Source: Kineococcus rubinsiae
Lineage (GTDB): Bacteria; Actinomycetota; Actinomycetes; Actinomycetales; Kineococcaceae
Assembly (NCBI RefSeq): GCF_011839805.1
Contig: NZ_VWPY01000008.1
Span: 47,909 to 111,908, forward strand
Length of the DNA stretch: 64,000 nucleotides
Reading direction: 5' to 3'
Part shown: positions 54,101 through 62,009 of the stretch, one piece after another
How the letters are laid out: every line of letters begins with the position of its first letter
Numbering within the stretch: position 1 is the stretch's first letter
Translations under genes and position numbers: made by a program
Notes under the pieces: generated by a model
Seen by the model: the letters and a program-made list of their open reading frames with translations, nothing else
What the model was told of the DNA's origin: nothing
Databases searched by the model: none

Positions 54101-56835
54101 AGATCACCGTCGACGGCACCGCGATCGAGGTCGAACCCCGCCCGGGCCAGTGCCTGCGCACGCTGCTGCGCGAGAACGCCCACCACGGCGTGAAGAAGGG
54201 CTGCGACTCGGGCGACTGCGGTGCCTGCACCGTCCTCGTCGACGGCGCCGCCGTGCACTCGTGCCTGTACCCGGCCGTGCGGGCCGCGGGGCGCGAGGTC
54301 ACCACGGTCACCGGCCTCGGCACCCCGGCCGCCCTGCACCCCGTGCAGCAGCGGTTCGTCGACGCGGCCGGGTTCCAGTGCGGGTTCTGCACGGCGGGGA
54401 TGGTGGTCACGGCGGCCTCGCTGGACGCGGAGCAGCGGGCCGACCTCGACGAGCACCTCAAGGGCAACCTGTGCCGCTGCACGGGGTACCGGGCCGCGCG
54501 CGACGCGGTCGAGGGAGTTGCGGCCGACCTGCGGGACAGCGGCGCGACGGGGGAGCGGGTCGGTGCCCCGGCCGCGCGCCGCGTCGTCTCGGGCACCGAG
54601 CCGTACACGCTCGACACGGCCGTGCCGGGGCTGCTGCACCTGGCCGTCCTCGGCAGCCCGCACGCGCACGCGCGCATCACCGCGATCGACGTCTCGGCCG
54701 CCGAGGCCCTCGACGGCGTGGTCGCGGTGCTGACCCACCGCGACTCCCCCGACGTGCTGTTCTCCACCGGCCGCCACGAGGACCGCCTTGACGACCCCGA
54801 CGACACCCGCGTCCTCGACGACGTCGTCCGCTTCCACGGCCAGCGGGTCGCGGCCGTCGTCGCGGAGGACCGCGGCACCGCCGAGGAGGCGCTGCGGCGC
54901 GTCCGGGTCGAGTACGAGGTGCTGGACGCGGTGTTCGACCCCGGGCAGGCGCTGCTGCCCGGGGCGCCCCTCGTCCACGGCGACAAGGACCCCGCCGCCT
55001 CCCGCATCGCGGACCCGCACCGCAACCTCGTCGCCGAGCTGCACGGCGGGGTGGGCGACGTCGAGGCCGCGCTGGCCGCCGCGCACGTCACGGTGCAGGG
55101 GACCTGGCAGACGCAGCGCGTGTCCCACGTCGCGCTGGAGACGCACGCCGCCCTCGGGTGGCTCGACGACGACGGCCGCCTCGTGGTGCGCACCTCCACC
55201 CAGGTGCCGTTCCTCGTGCGCGACGAGCTCGCGCGCATCCTCGGGCTCGCACCCGAGCGGGTCCGGGTGTTCGCGGCGCGCGTCGGCGGGGGCTTCGGTG
55301 GCAAGCAGGAACTCCTCACCGAGGACCTCGTCGGCCTCGCGGTGCTGCGCACGGGGCGGCCCGTGCAGTTCGAGCTGACGCGGACCGAGGAGCTCACCGT
55401 GGTCCCCGTGCGGCACCCGATGCGCGTGAGCGTCCGCCTGGGCGCCGACGCGCAGGGCGTCCTGACGGCGCTCGCGGTGGACGTCCTGTCCGACGCGGGC
55501 GCCTACGGCAACCACTCGCCCGGGGTGATGTTCCACGGCTGCCACGAGTCCATCGCGGTGTACCGCTGCGCGAACAAGCGCGTGGACGCCCGCGCGGTCT
55601 ACACGAACAACGTGCCGTCGGGCGCGTTCCGCGGGTACGGCCTCGGGCAGGTCATCTTCCCGCTGGAGTCCGCGCTGGACGACCTGGCGCGGGAGCTGGG
55701 GATCGACCCGTTCGAGCTGCGCCGGCGCAACGTCGTCGTGCCGGGGGACCCGTTCGTCGTGACCTCCGACCCCGAGCACGGCGGCGTCGACGACGGGTTG
55801 CGCTACGGCAGCTACGGTCTCGACCAGTGCCTCGACCTCGTCGAGGAGGCGCTGGGCCGCGACGGACTGCCCGCGCCCGAGGGTCCGCAGTGGCGCACGG
55901 GCACGGGCATGGCCGCGTCGATGATCGCGACCACCCCGCCCCGCGGGCACTACGCCGACGCGACGGCCGCGCTGGAACCCGACGGGACGTGGCTGCTGTC
56001 CGTGGGCACGGCGGAGTTCGGCAACGGCACCACGACCGTGCACACCCAGATCGCCGTCGGGGCGCTCGCCACGACGGCCGACCGGATCCGGTTGCGGCAG
56101 GCCGACACCGACGTCACGGCGCACGACACGGGGGCGTTCGGGTCCGCGGGGGTGGTCGTGGCCGGCAAGGCGCTGCTCGTGGCCTGCGGCCGCCTGGCGG
56201 AGGAGGTCCGCGCGCTCGCCGCCGCCCTGGCCGGGACTCCCGTCGACGACGCGGTCCTGGAACCCGGCGGGGTCCGCTGCGGCGCGGTCCTCGTCCCGCT
56301 CGCCGACGTCCACGCCGAGGCTCTGCGCCGCAGCGGTTCCGCACCGTCCGCAGACGGGCGCGAGGACGCCGCGCGCCGGTCCGTGGCCTTCAACGTGCAG
56401 GGCTTCCGGGTCGCGGTCGACACCGCGACCGGCGAGGTCCGGCTGCTGCGCTCGGTGCAGGCCGTCGACGCGGGCGTCGTGATGAACCCCGTGCAGCTGC
56501 GCGGCCAGGTCGAGGGCGGGGTCGCGCAGGCGATCGGCTCGACGCTGTTCGAGGAGGTCCGCACGGACGCCGACGGCCGCGTCACGACCCCGACGCTGCG
56601 GGAGTACCACGTGCCGCAGATCGGCGACCTCGTCGACACCGAAGTGCTGTACGCCGACACCGTCGACACGATCGGGCCGCTGGGCGCCAAGTCGATGAGC
56701 GAGGCGCCCTACAACCCCGTCGCGCCCGCGCTGGCCAACGCGGTGCGCGACGCCACGGGTGTGCGGCTGCGGGAGCTGCCGCTCAGCGCCGACCGGGTGT
56801 GGCGGGCGCTGCAGGAGCCGACGGCCCCGGCGTAG
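54097..56835 (+). CDS. Xanthine dehydrogenase, fused 2Fe-2S and Mo-binding subunit
   Basis: 912 residues from GTG 54097. Residues 1-150 carry both 2Fe-2S sites: CDSGDCGACTVLVDG plus CLYPAV, and CGFCTAGM...CRCTGY. The molybdopterin domain follows: PHAHARI, ARVGGGFGGKQ, SGAFRGYGLGQ, and the catalytic Glu in GAKSMSEAPYNP. The usual bacterial split is 2Fe-2S+FAD / Mo, or three separate subunits; here 2Fe-2S is fused to Mo with FAD separate. It oxidises hypoxanthine/xanthine to urate. Confidence 0.94.
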   Translation: MKITVDGTAIEVEPRPGQCLRTLLRENAHHGVKKGCDSGDCGACTVLVDGAAVHSCLYPAVRAAGREVTTVTGLGTPAALHPVQQRFVDAAGFQCGFCTAGMVVTAASLDAEQRADLDEHLKGNLCRCTGYRAARDAVEGVAADLRDSGATGERVGAPAARRVVSGTEPYTLDTAVPGLLHLAVLGSPHAHARITAIDVSAAEALDGVVAVLTHRDSPDVLFSTGRHEDRLDDPDDTRVLDDVVRFHGQRVAAVVAEDRGTAEEALRRVRVEYEVLDAVFDPGQALLPGAPLVHGDKDPAASRIADPHRNLVAELHGGVGDVEAALAAAHVTVQGTWQTQRVSHVALETHAALGWLDDDGRLVVRTSTQVPFLVRDELARILGLAPERVRVFAARVGGGFGGKQELLTEDLVGLAVLRTGRPVQFELTRTEELTVVPVRHPMRVSVRLGADAQGVLTALAVDVLSDAGAYGNHSPGVMFHGCHESIAVYRCANKRVDARAVYTNNVPSGAFRGYGLGQVIFPLESALDDLARELGIDPFELRRRNVVVPGDPFVVTSDPEHGGVDDGLRYGSYGLDQCLDLVEEALGRDGLPAPEGPQWRTGTGMAASMIATTPPRGHYADATAALEPDGTWLLSVGTAEFGNGTTTVHTQIAVGALATTADRIRLRQADTDVTAHDTGAFGSAGVVVAGKALLVACGRLAEEVRALAAALAGTPVDDAVLEPGGVRCGAVLVPLADVHAEALRRSGSAPSADGREDAARRSVAFNVQGFRVAVDTATGEVRLLRSVQAVDAGVVMNPVQLRGQVEGGVAQAIGSTLFEEVRTDADGRVTTPTLREYHVPQIGDLVDTEVLYADTVDTIGPLGAKSMSEAPYNPVAPALANAVRDATGVRLRELPLSADRVWRALQEPTAPA

Positions 56836-56848
56836 CCAGAGGGTGACG

Positions 56849-56878
56849 GCGTCTCAAGATGCACCGATCGCGAGACGC
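56849..56878 (+). terminator. Possible terminator of the purine operon
   Basis: GCGTCTC (56849-56855) and GAGACGC (56872-56878) are perfect 7-bp arms with a 16-base loop, 13 bases after the XDH stop. Weak, and no U-tract. Confidence 0.3.
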
Positions 56879-56990
56879 GGCGGGGGAGAGGCCGCTGGGC
56901 CGCGACATGCCGCCTTAGAACTCATGTCCGTGACGGTCGAATCGCGCCGCTCTGGCTAGCTCATCGATGTGCGGTGTTTGTCCTCCTCGT

Positions 56991-57414
56991 TCAGAGCTGC
57001 TCGATGCGGGCCTGCATGGCATCTACCAAGGGGCTCATCGCTTGCAGCTGGGCTTGGAACGCGGCGAGGTCGTTGGCTCGGCAGGCGTCGGCCATTCCGT
57101 CGAAGGTGTCTACGAGGCTGCCCCAGTGGCCGGCCAGCTCAACGTCTGTGGGCAGCGGTTCAGTGCGGACGCCGGACACAGCGGCTGCCAGGGCGTCGCA
57201 GTCCGCGGGCACGAAGGTCGTCTGGGTGGCGTGATCGCTGACGGTTGTGCCCCGCTGAGGTCAAGGAGTCGAGGCTGGAGTCCATGGGGCCTTCGAGCCA
57301 GTCCCCGGTGTTCATGGTCTGACTGCTGACCTCGGCTCCTCCGCTGCAACCGGCCAGGCTCATCAGGCCGGCGATGGTGACAGCAGCTGCCGTGACGGCA
57401 CACCGGTCCAGCAT
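56991..57414 (-). pseudogene. Frameshifted lipoprotein gene
   Basis: ATG 57414 opens a lipoprotein signal peptide (MLDRCAVTAAAVTIAGLMSLAGC, lipobox LAGC). The frame then reads MNTGDWLEGPMDSSLDSLTSAG and degenerates. A second frame carries on the protein from about 57250 (TTVSDHATQTTFVPADCDAL) to the stop at 56991, ending in a sensible helix (FQAQLQAMSPLVDAMQARIEQL). One indel between 57213 and 57260 joins the two into about 139 residues. Its start overlaps the preceding gene by 52 bases. Family not recognised. A sequencing error cannot be excluded. Confidence 0.65.
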
Positions 57415-57698
57415 TGGCTGATGTCCTCGCTGAATCGATAGCAGGCGCGTTGATCGGCTCGCTGCGAATTCTCGTCGTCGGCCTGCGCTTGCGAGACGAT
57501 GCCCCAGCCCAGCAGACCGAAAATCACCAAGAGAATCATGACCATGCCGGGACTGGCGATCTGCATGCGGTACCAGGGAGCAGCAGGCGGCCGGCTGGGC
57601 AGGAGCGTGGCCGAGGTACCGCTGGCGATCGGCACCCACTGCTGGCCGTCCCAAAGGTGACGCCCGTCGGGGCTGTAGACCGGACTGGACTGACTCAT
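57363..57698 (-). CDS. Single-TM protein with WDG..W motif
   Basis: 111 residues from ATG 57698 (AGGGA 7 bases upstream). It opens SQSSPVYSPDGRHLWDGQQWVPI, a motif like the DUF2510-type WDGxxW found at the N-termini of actinobacterial membrane proteins. One TM helix follows (MVMILLVIFGLLGWGIVSQAQ) and a short Cys-containing tail (ACYRFSEDISQCW). The gene lies in the lower-GC patch just before the broken lipoprotein and may form an operon with it. Function unknown. Confidence 0.6.
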   Translation of the reverse strand: MSQSSPVYSPDGRHLWDGQQWVPIASGTSATLLPSRPPAAPWYRMQIASPGMVMILLVIFGLLGWGIVSQAQADDENSQRADQRACYRFSEDISQCWTGVPSRQLLSPSPA

Positions 57699-57815
57699 GA
57701 CCATCCCTTGCGTTCGAAGCCACTGCTTCAAGTGATCGACGCGGTCCTGGGGACGACTGAAGACTCCGATCGGGTGTGTCGCGGCAGCAGAAGCTTCGAA
57801 GTCGGCGAGTCAGGG

Positions 57816-57841
57816 AACGCTTCTCAGGGCTGAGAAGCGTT
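57816..57841. terminator. Palindrome at the end of the recombinase pseudogene
   Basis: AACGCTTCTCAG (57816-57827) and CTGAGAAGCGTT (57830-57841) are perfect 12-bp arms with a 2-base spacer. It covers the stop codon of the recombinase remnant. Terminator is most likely; a recombination site is an alternative. Confidence 0.55.
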
Positions 57842-58535
57842 GCGGCTAGGGGCGGCCTGGGAGTTGTAGACGGCTCGCGCGGAGGAGAAGGTCCAGGGGA
57901 CACCGCCGCAGGCGGTGGAGATGCCGTCGGCGGTCAGGGCGTCGGCGATGGTCCGCTAGGAGCGGCCGGCGTCGCGCTCTTCGAGGATGCCGCGCACCAA
58001 CTCACCGGGAGCACAGAAGGCTGGCCCAGGCGTACGCCGGTGGCTTTCCTCACCGCCAGAGCCTCGCGGGTGCGCTGGCCGATCAGCTCGCACTCGAGCT
58101 CGGCGATGCCTGCGGTGACGGTGGCCATGAACTTGCCGTTGGGGGTGAGGTGCCCACGCCCACGTCCAGGCAGACCACGGACCACCCGCGCCGGGTGGCT
58201 TCCTTCACCAGGCCGGAGAAGTCGTGCACCGAGCGGGAGAGGCGGTCCAGCTTGGCCACCAGCAGCACGTCGGCCGCGCGTGCGTTCAGCTGGCCCAGCG
58301 CGCCGATCAGGGCCGGGCGGTTGAAGTCTTCGGCGGAGCAGCCGGCGTCGACGAGGTACTCCAGCCCCCAGCCGCGCCGGTCAGCCTCAGCCTGCAGGGC
58401 GGCGCGCTGGGCTTCCAGGCCAGCGCCGGAGTCGGCCTGCTCCGCAGTGGAGACCCGCACACGGGTGGCCCAAAGGCTCCCAGGTCGAGGTGCGGGAGGC
58501 ACGAGCCTCACCCTGGCACGCGAGTCGGCACTCAA
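57824..58535 (-). pseudogene. Decayed serine recombinase (resolvase/invertase family)
   Basis: The N-terminal part reads RVSTAEQADSGAGLEAQRAAL (catalytic Ser), AKLDRLSRSVHDFSGLV (Arg pair) up to about 58150. There a frameshift moves to TPNGKFMATVTAGIAELECELIGQRTREAL. A second shift near 58005 moves to ELVRGILEERDAGRS, then a TAG at 57956-57958 (in the place of Tyr) interrupts SxRTIADALTADGI, and the frame runs to the stop at 57824. Three lesions make it inactive. The helix-turn-helix end (RTIADALTADGISTACGGVPW) remains recognisable. Marks past mobile DNA. Confidence 0.88.
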
Positions 58536-58719
58536 GGGTCATTGACCGCGATGAGCCGGCGGTCAAGGTCTGGCGGAAGGCAGAGGCGAGCGCGGCAGGT
58601 GCCATCGTTAGTGCTCACCGAGGGTCAGCGCATGACCTCGGACGTGCTGCGCCAGCGCGATCAGGAGGAGCCCGTCGCAGAGTGACAGGACAGGATTCGA
58701 CCCAACCCGCCTTGAGCCA
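58536..58719. other. Gap beside the recombinase pseudogene
   Basis: No convincing gene, tRNA or repeat is seen. Open frames here lack ribosome sites and normal codon bias. The stretch probably belongs to the same decayed insertion. Confidence 0.4.
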
Positions 58720-59058
58720 CTAGCCGAAGTGGTCACGCGGGAGAGGTTCTGAGCCGGCCAGCTCACTGATGCGCCGTGCCAGGAGGCGGTAGTAGCGTTC
58801 CGCCGTAGGCGAGGGGTCGTCGTACTCGGTAGCGCGGGCCCGGCGCTGCACGTAGAACATGGCGGCCCTCAGCAAGTCCATCCCCACCCAGGTGGGGATG
58901 GACTTGCTGGCGTCGAGGGCGCGGACGACGGGCCGCACTACCTGCAGCAGGCGCTCCGGCGAGTCGGCAATACGCCGGTAGGCGTTGTAAGAGAGGGCGA
59001 ACTCCTGCAGCTCCTCCAAGGAGGCAGCCGGACCGGGGCAGCGGATGAGGCTACTCAT
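58720..59058 (-). CDS. Hypothetical protein of the 57-59 kb patch
   Basis: 112 residues from ATG 59058, which has GGGAG 6-7 bases upstream. It is helical: SLEELQEFALSYNAYRRIADSPERLLQVVRPVVRAL, then LLRAAMFYVQRRARATEYDDPSP and AERYYRLLARRISELAG. No known family. A perfect 18-bp-arm inverted repeat (58871-58908) lies inside the frame and encodes SKSIPTWVGMDLL. Codon use is less GC-biased than in flanking genes, consistent with transferred DNA. Confidence 0.55.
   Translation of the reverse strand: MSSLIRCPGPAASLEELQEFALSYNAYRRIADSPERLLQVVRPVVRALDASKSIPTWVGMDLLRAAMFYVQRRARATEYDDPSPTAERYYRLLARRISELAGSEPLPRDHFG
58871..58908. repeat. Perfect 38-base inverted repeat
   Basis: The left arm AGCAAGTCCATCCCCACC (58871-58888) and right arm GGTGGGGATGGACTTGCT (58891-58908) are exact complements across a CA spacer. 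Neither arm falls at a gene end; it is internal to the 112-residue ORF. No T-tract follows. Confidence 0.95.
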
Positions 59059-59215
59059 GCAGGACTCCCAACGAGGCACTCGACCCAGCGGCCCAACACG
59101 CTGACGGCAGCCGGGCGAAGTGGCCGCGTCGTCCTTCCACTTGGCGCAGAACTACCTCGTCGCCGGCACGGCCCCTCCGGGGCACGGGACGGACGAGCCG
59201 ATCTGACGGGTCGTG

Positions 59216-59983
59216 TCACGAGAGGGTGAGGACCTCGGCCCCGTTCTCGGTGATGGCGATGGTGTGCTCGCTGTGCGCCGTGCGGGCGCCGGTGGCGCTG
59301 CGCAGCGTCCAGCCATCGGCGTCGGTGACGAGCTCGGCGGTGTCCGCCATGATCCAGGGCTCCAGCGCCAGCAGCATGCCGGGGCGCAGGGGGAACCCGC
59401 GGCCGGCGCGGCCGGTGTTCGCGACGTGCGGGTCCTGGTGCATCGTCGAGCCGACGCCGTGGCCGCCGAACTGCGTGTTCACGGGGTACCCGGCCTCGGT
59501 GAGGACGGCGCCGATGGCGGCGGACAGGTCCCCCACGCGGGCGGTCGGCCCCGCCGCGGCGATGCCCGCGGCCAGCGCGCGCTCGGTCGCGGCGATCATC
59601 GCGAGGTCCTCGGGGGCGGCGGTGTCCCCGACGACGAAGCTGATGGCGGAGTCGGCGACGACGCCGCCGAGGGACACGGCGAGGTCGAGGGAGAGCAGGT
59701 CACCGTCGGCGAGGACGTAGTCGTGCGGCAGCCCGTGCAGCACGGCGTCGTTGACCGAGGTGCAGACGTGGTGGCCGAACGGTCCGCGCCCGAAGGAGGG
59801 CGCGTAGTCGACGTAGCAGGACACGGCGCCGGCCTCGACGATCGCGTCGCGGGTCCACCCGTCGAGCTCCAGCAGGTTCGTGCCCACGGCTGCGCGGCTC
59901 TTCAGCGTCTGCAGGATGCGGGCGACCAGGCCCCCCGTGTCCCTGGCCCGCGCCAGCTCCGTGCCGTTCAGGATCTCGATCAC
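59216..59983 (-). CDS. map: Methionine aminopeptidase (type I)
   Basis: 255 residues from GTG 59983, with GAGGAGGG 7 bases upstream. All metal ligands are seen: His in GHHVCTSVNDAVLHGLP, Asp in LLSLDLAV, Asp in VADSAISF, His in GGHGVGSTMHQDP, Glu in LALEPW and Glu in HSEHTIAI. It removes N-terminal Met. Location beside an Xre regulator rather than in the ribosomal-protein/secY cluster suggests it is an extra copy. Divergent from the Xre gene over a 63-base spacer. Confidence 0.94.
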   Translation of the reverse strand: MIEILNGTELARARDTGGLVARILQTLKSRAAVGTNLLELDGWTRDAIVEAGAVSCYVDYAPSFGRGPFGHHVCTSVNDAVLHGLPHDYVLADGDLLSLDLAVSLGGVVADSAISFVVGDTAAPEDLAMIAATERALAAGIAAAGPTARVGDLSAAIGAVLTEAGYPVNTQFGGHGVGSTMHQDPHVANTGRAGRGFPLRPGMLLALEPWIMADTAELVTDADGWTLRSATGARTAHSEHTIAITENGAEVLTLS

Positions 59984-60010
59984 CGTGCAACCCTCCTCGC
60001 GACCAACAAC

Positions 60011-60034
60011 TATCCCGGCCATGTTATCCCGGCC
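60011..60034. promoter_or_regulatory. Direct repeats in the map/xre divergent spacer
   Basis: TATCCCGGCC occurs twice, at 60011-60020 and 60025-60034, 14 bases apart, with TAGGAT (-10-like) at 60035-60040, just before the xre start. Direct 10-mers between divergent genes, one a DNA-binding protein, suggest an autoregulatory operator. Confidence 0.55.
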
Positions 60035-60046
60035 TAGGATCGGGGC

Positions 60047-60331
60047 ATGGTCCGGTTGCCCCACACCCCCGCCGAGATCGCGCGCGGTCAGCGCCTCGGG
60101 GCCGTCCTGCGGCGCGCGCGGGGCGGCCGCCCGATGCTCGACACGGCCCTGGCCGCCCGGGTGTCCCCGGAGACGCTGCGCAAGATCGAGTCAGGCCGCG
60201 TGCCCAGCCCCGCGTTCCCGACGATCGCCGCCATCGCCGGGGTCCTCGGCCTGTCCCTCGACGCCGTCTGGGCCGAGGTCGACCAGGCGGGTCAGGCGGA
60301 GGACTCGGCGGGCGAGCGGTTCGCCTCCTGA
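60047..60331 (+). CDS. Xre-family helix-turn-helix regulator
   Basis: 94 residues from ATG 60047. The HTH covers about 11-75: EIARGQRLGAVLRRARGG, TALAARVSPETLRKIESGRVPSPAFPTIAAIAGVLGLSLDAVW. The protein has no other domain. It is the first base-pair neighbour of map, with the TATCCCGGCC repeats in the shared promoter. Probably controls itself and the aminopeptidase gene. Confidence 0.88.
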   Translation: MVRLPHTPAEIARGQRLGAVLRRARGGRPMLDTALAARVSPETLRKIESGRVPSPAFPTIAAIAGVLGLSLDAVWAEVDQAGQAEDSAGERFAS

Positions 60332-60335
60332 GCGC

Positions 60336-60821
60336 TCACGGTCCCTCGGGGGCGGAGCCCTCGACCGCCCGCAGCAGCAGGTCCGTGAACCGCCGGACGC
60401 GGGGCAGGTCCTCGGCGCCGAGGTGGTCCATCACCAGGGCGCGGACCCCCGCCAGGTGGGCGGGCCACGCCTCCTCGAGCCGCTCCCGGCCCTCGTCCGT
60501 GAGCGTCAGGAGCGCGGCCCGCGCGTCGCTCGGGTCGGGGTTGCGCACCACGAGCCCGTCCTGGGCCATCGACTGCGCCACGCGGGTCATCCGGCTGGGC
60601 GAGATCGAGGCCGCCTCGGCCAGGTCGCTCATCCGCAGGGTGTGCGCGGGCGCCTCGGACAGCCGCATGAGCACGACGTAGCGCGTCAGCCCCAGACCGC
60701 TGCGCCGCAGCAGGTCCTCGTCGATCGCCCGGGGCAGCGCGACCATCAGCCGCATGAGGGTCCGCCACGTCAGCTCCTCCTCGGGCGTCAGGGGAGGGGG
60801 CGCGGAGCCGTCGGGCGACAT
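60336..60821 (-). CDS. MarR-family regulator
   Basis: 161 residues. Winged-helix core LTRYVVLMRLSEAPAHTLRMSDLAEAASISPSRMTRVAQSMAQDGLVVRNPDPSDARAALLTLTDEG is the MarR signature including the beta wing (DPSDAR). N- and C-terminal helices form the dimer interface. Target unknown; it is convergent with xre and 27 bases downstream of the SpoIIE phosphatase gene. Confidence 0.93.
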   Translation of the reverse strand: MSPDGSAPPPLTPEEELTWRTLMRLMVALPRAIDEDLLRRSGLGLTRYVVLMRLSEAPAHTLRMSDLAEAASISPSRMTRVAQSMAQDGLVVRNPDPSDARAALLTLTDEGRERLEEAWPAHLAGVRALVMDHLGAEDLPRVRRFTDLLLRAVEGSAPEGP

Positions 60822-60848
60822 GGCGGCAGTCTCCCGGACGCGCGGGGG

Positions 60849-61961
60849 TCAGCGGCGACCGGCGCCCGGGGCGGGGACGTGCTGCAGCAGCAGGAGCGCG
60901 AGGTCGTCGCCGACCACCCCGCCGACGTGCCCGCGCACGGCGCCGAGGAGCCGGTCGAGGTCGGTCTCCAGCGACTGCGGCGTGACGGGTTCCCGGGGTG
61001 CCAGGAGGCTGAGCTGGCTGGTCAGGTCGAAGAACTCCCCGTCGGACGAGCGGGCCTCGACGAGGCCGTCGGTGAACAGCAGCAGCCGCTCGCCCTCCCC
61101 GAGCGTCGCCGTCTCCACGCGCACGTCGAGGCCGAGCCCCAGTGGCGGGGAGCGGTGCTCGCCCACCGCGACGGGGGCGCAGCCGGCCGTGAGCCGCAGC
61201 GGTGACGGGTGCCCGCAGAGCACGACGTCGAGCCGGCCGTCGGGGTGCACGTCGCAGAACACGGCCGTGACGAAGTCCTCCGGCCCCAGCCGGGCGAGGA
61301 CGGCCTGCTCGACGGCGCGGGCGACGTCGTCCAGCCGCGCCGCGGGCAGCGGTGCGGTGTGCCGGAAGGCCGAGAGCACGGCCGCGGCGGTGTGCACGGC
61401 CGGCAGCCCCTTGCCGCGCACGTCGCCGACGATGACCCGCACGCCCTGCTCGGTCGCGACGACGTCGTAGAGGTCGCCGCCCACCAGCGCGTCGGCGCTC
61501 GCGGAGACGTAGCGCGAGGCCAGGGCGAGACCCGCCACGAGGGTCGGCACGGGGTGCTGGATCGCGGTCTGCGCGACGGTGGCGATCTCGGTGACGGCGC
61601 GGATGCGCTGCTCGCGCTGCGCGCGGACCGACGCGCCGAACACGGCGAAGCCCGCCAGGGCTGCGCTGCCGAGGATGCGGATGGCGCCGGCCCAGAGGAA
61701 CGGGTCGCCGACCCGCAGGGACAGCAGCGCCACGGCCAGGACGGACAGGACCGCCACGACGGCGGTCCGGCGCCACGTCAGCACGAGCGAGGCGGCGAGC
61801 GGCCCCAGGGCGAGCCAGGGCACGACCACCAGCCGACCGCTGACGGTCGCCTGCGCCCCGCCCAGGACGAGGACCCAGGCGATGGCGAGCGCGAGGACGA
61901 CCGCCTCGCGGCGCCGGGAGGCGCGTTCCGGCACCGCCGTGTCCAGGCTTCGTCGGGGCAT
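60849..61961 (-). CDS. Membrane SpoIIE/PPM phosphatase
   Basis: About 370 residues from ATG 61961 (a GTG directly before at 61964 is possible). Four to five TM helices in residues 20-115 (VVLALAIAWVLVLGGAQ and others) precede a linker helix and the SpoIIE phosphatase: ASADALVGGDLYDVVATEQG, VIVGDVRGKGLPAVHTAA, VLCGHPSPLRLTAG, LLLFTDGLVEARSSDGEFFDL, VGDDLALLLL. Second such phosphatase in the window; it likely dephosphorylates an anti-anti-sigma protein. Confidence 0.92.
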   Translation of the reverse strand: MPRRSLDTAVPERASRRREAVVLALAIAWVLVLGGAQATVSGRLVVVPWLALGPLAASLVLTWRRTAVVAVLSVLAVALLSLRVGDPFLWAGAIRILGSAALAGFAVFGASVRAQREQRIRAVTEIATVAQTAIQHPVPTLVAGLALASRYVSASADALVGGDLYDVVATEQGVRVIVGDVRGKGLPAVHTAAAVLSAFRHTAPLPAARLDDVARAVEQAVLARLGPEDFVTAVFCDVHPDGRLDVVLCGHPSPLRLTAGCAPVAVGEHRSPPLGLGLDVRVETATLGEGERLLLFTDGLVEARSSDGEFFDLTSQLSLLAPREPVTPQSLETDLDRLLGAVRGHVGGVVGDDLALLLLQHVPAPGAGRR

Positions 61962-62009
61962 CACCCCCGCAGTCTGACAGTCACGCTCTGTTCACGGCGA
62001 GTGACTCCG

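Noticed and set aside
58490..58723. Short plus-strand frame in the decayed patch
   Set aside because: No ribosome site, no recognisable domain and overlaps the pseudogene end.
59119..59208. About 30 plus-strand codons ending TDEPI, possible gene remnant
   Set aside because: Too short, no similarity recognised and no upstream continuation in frame.
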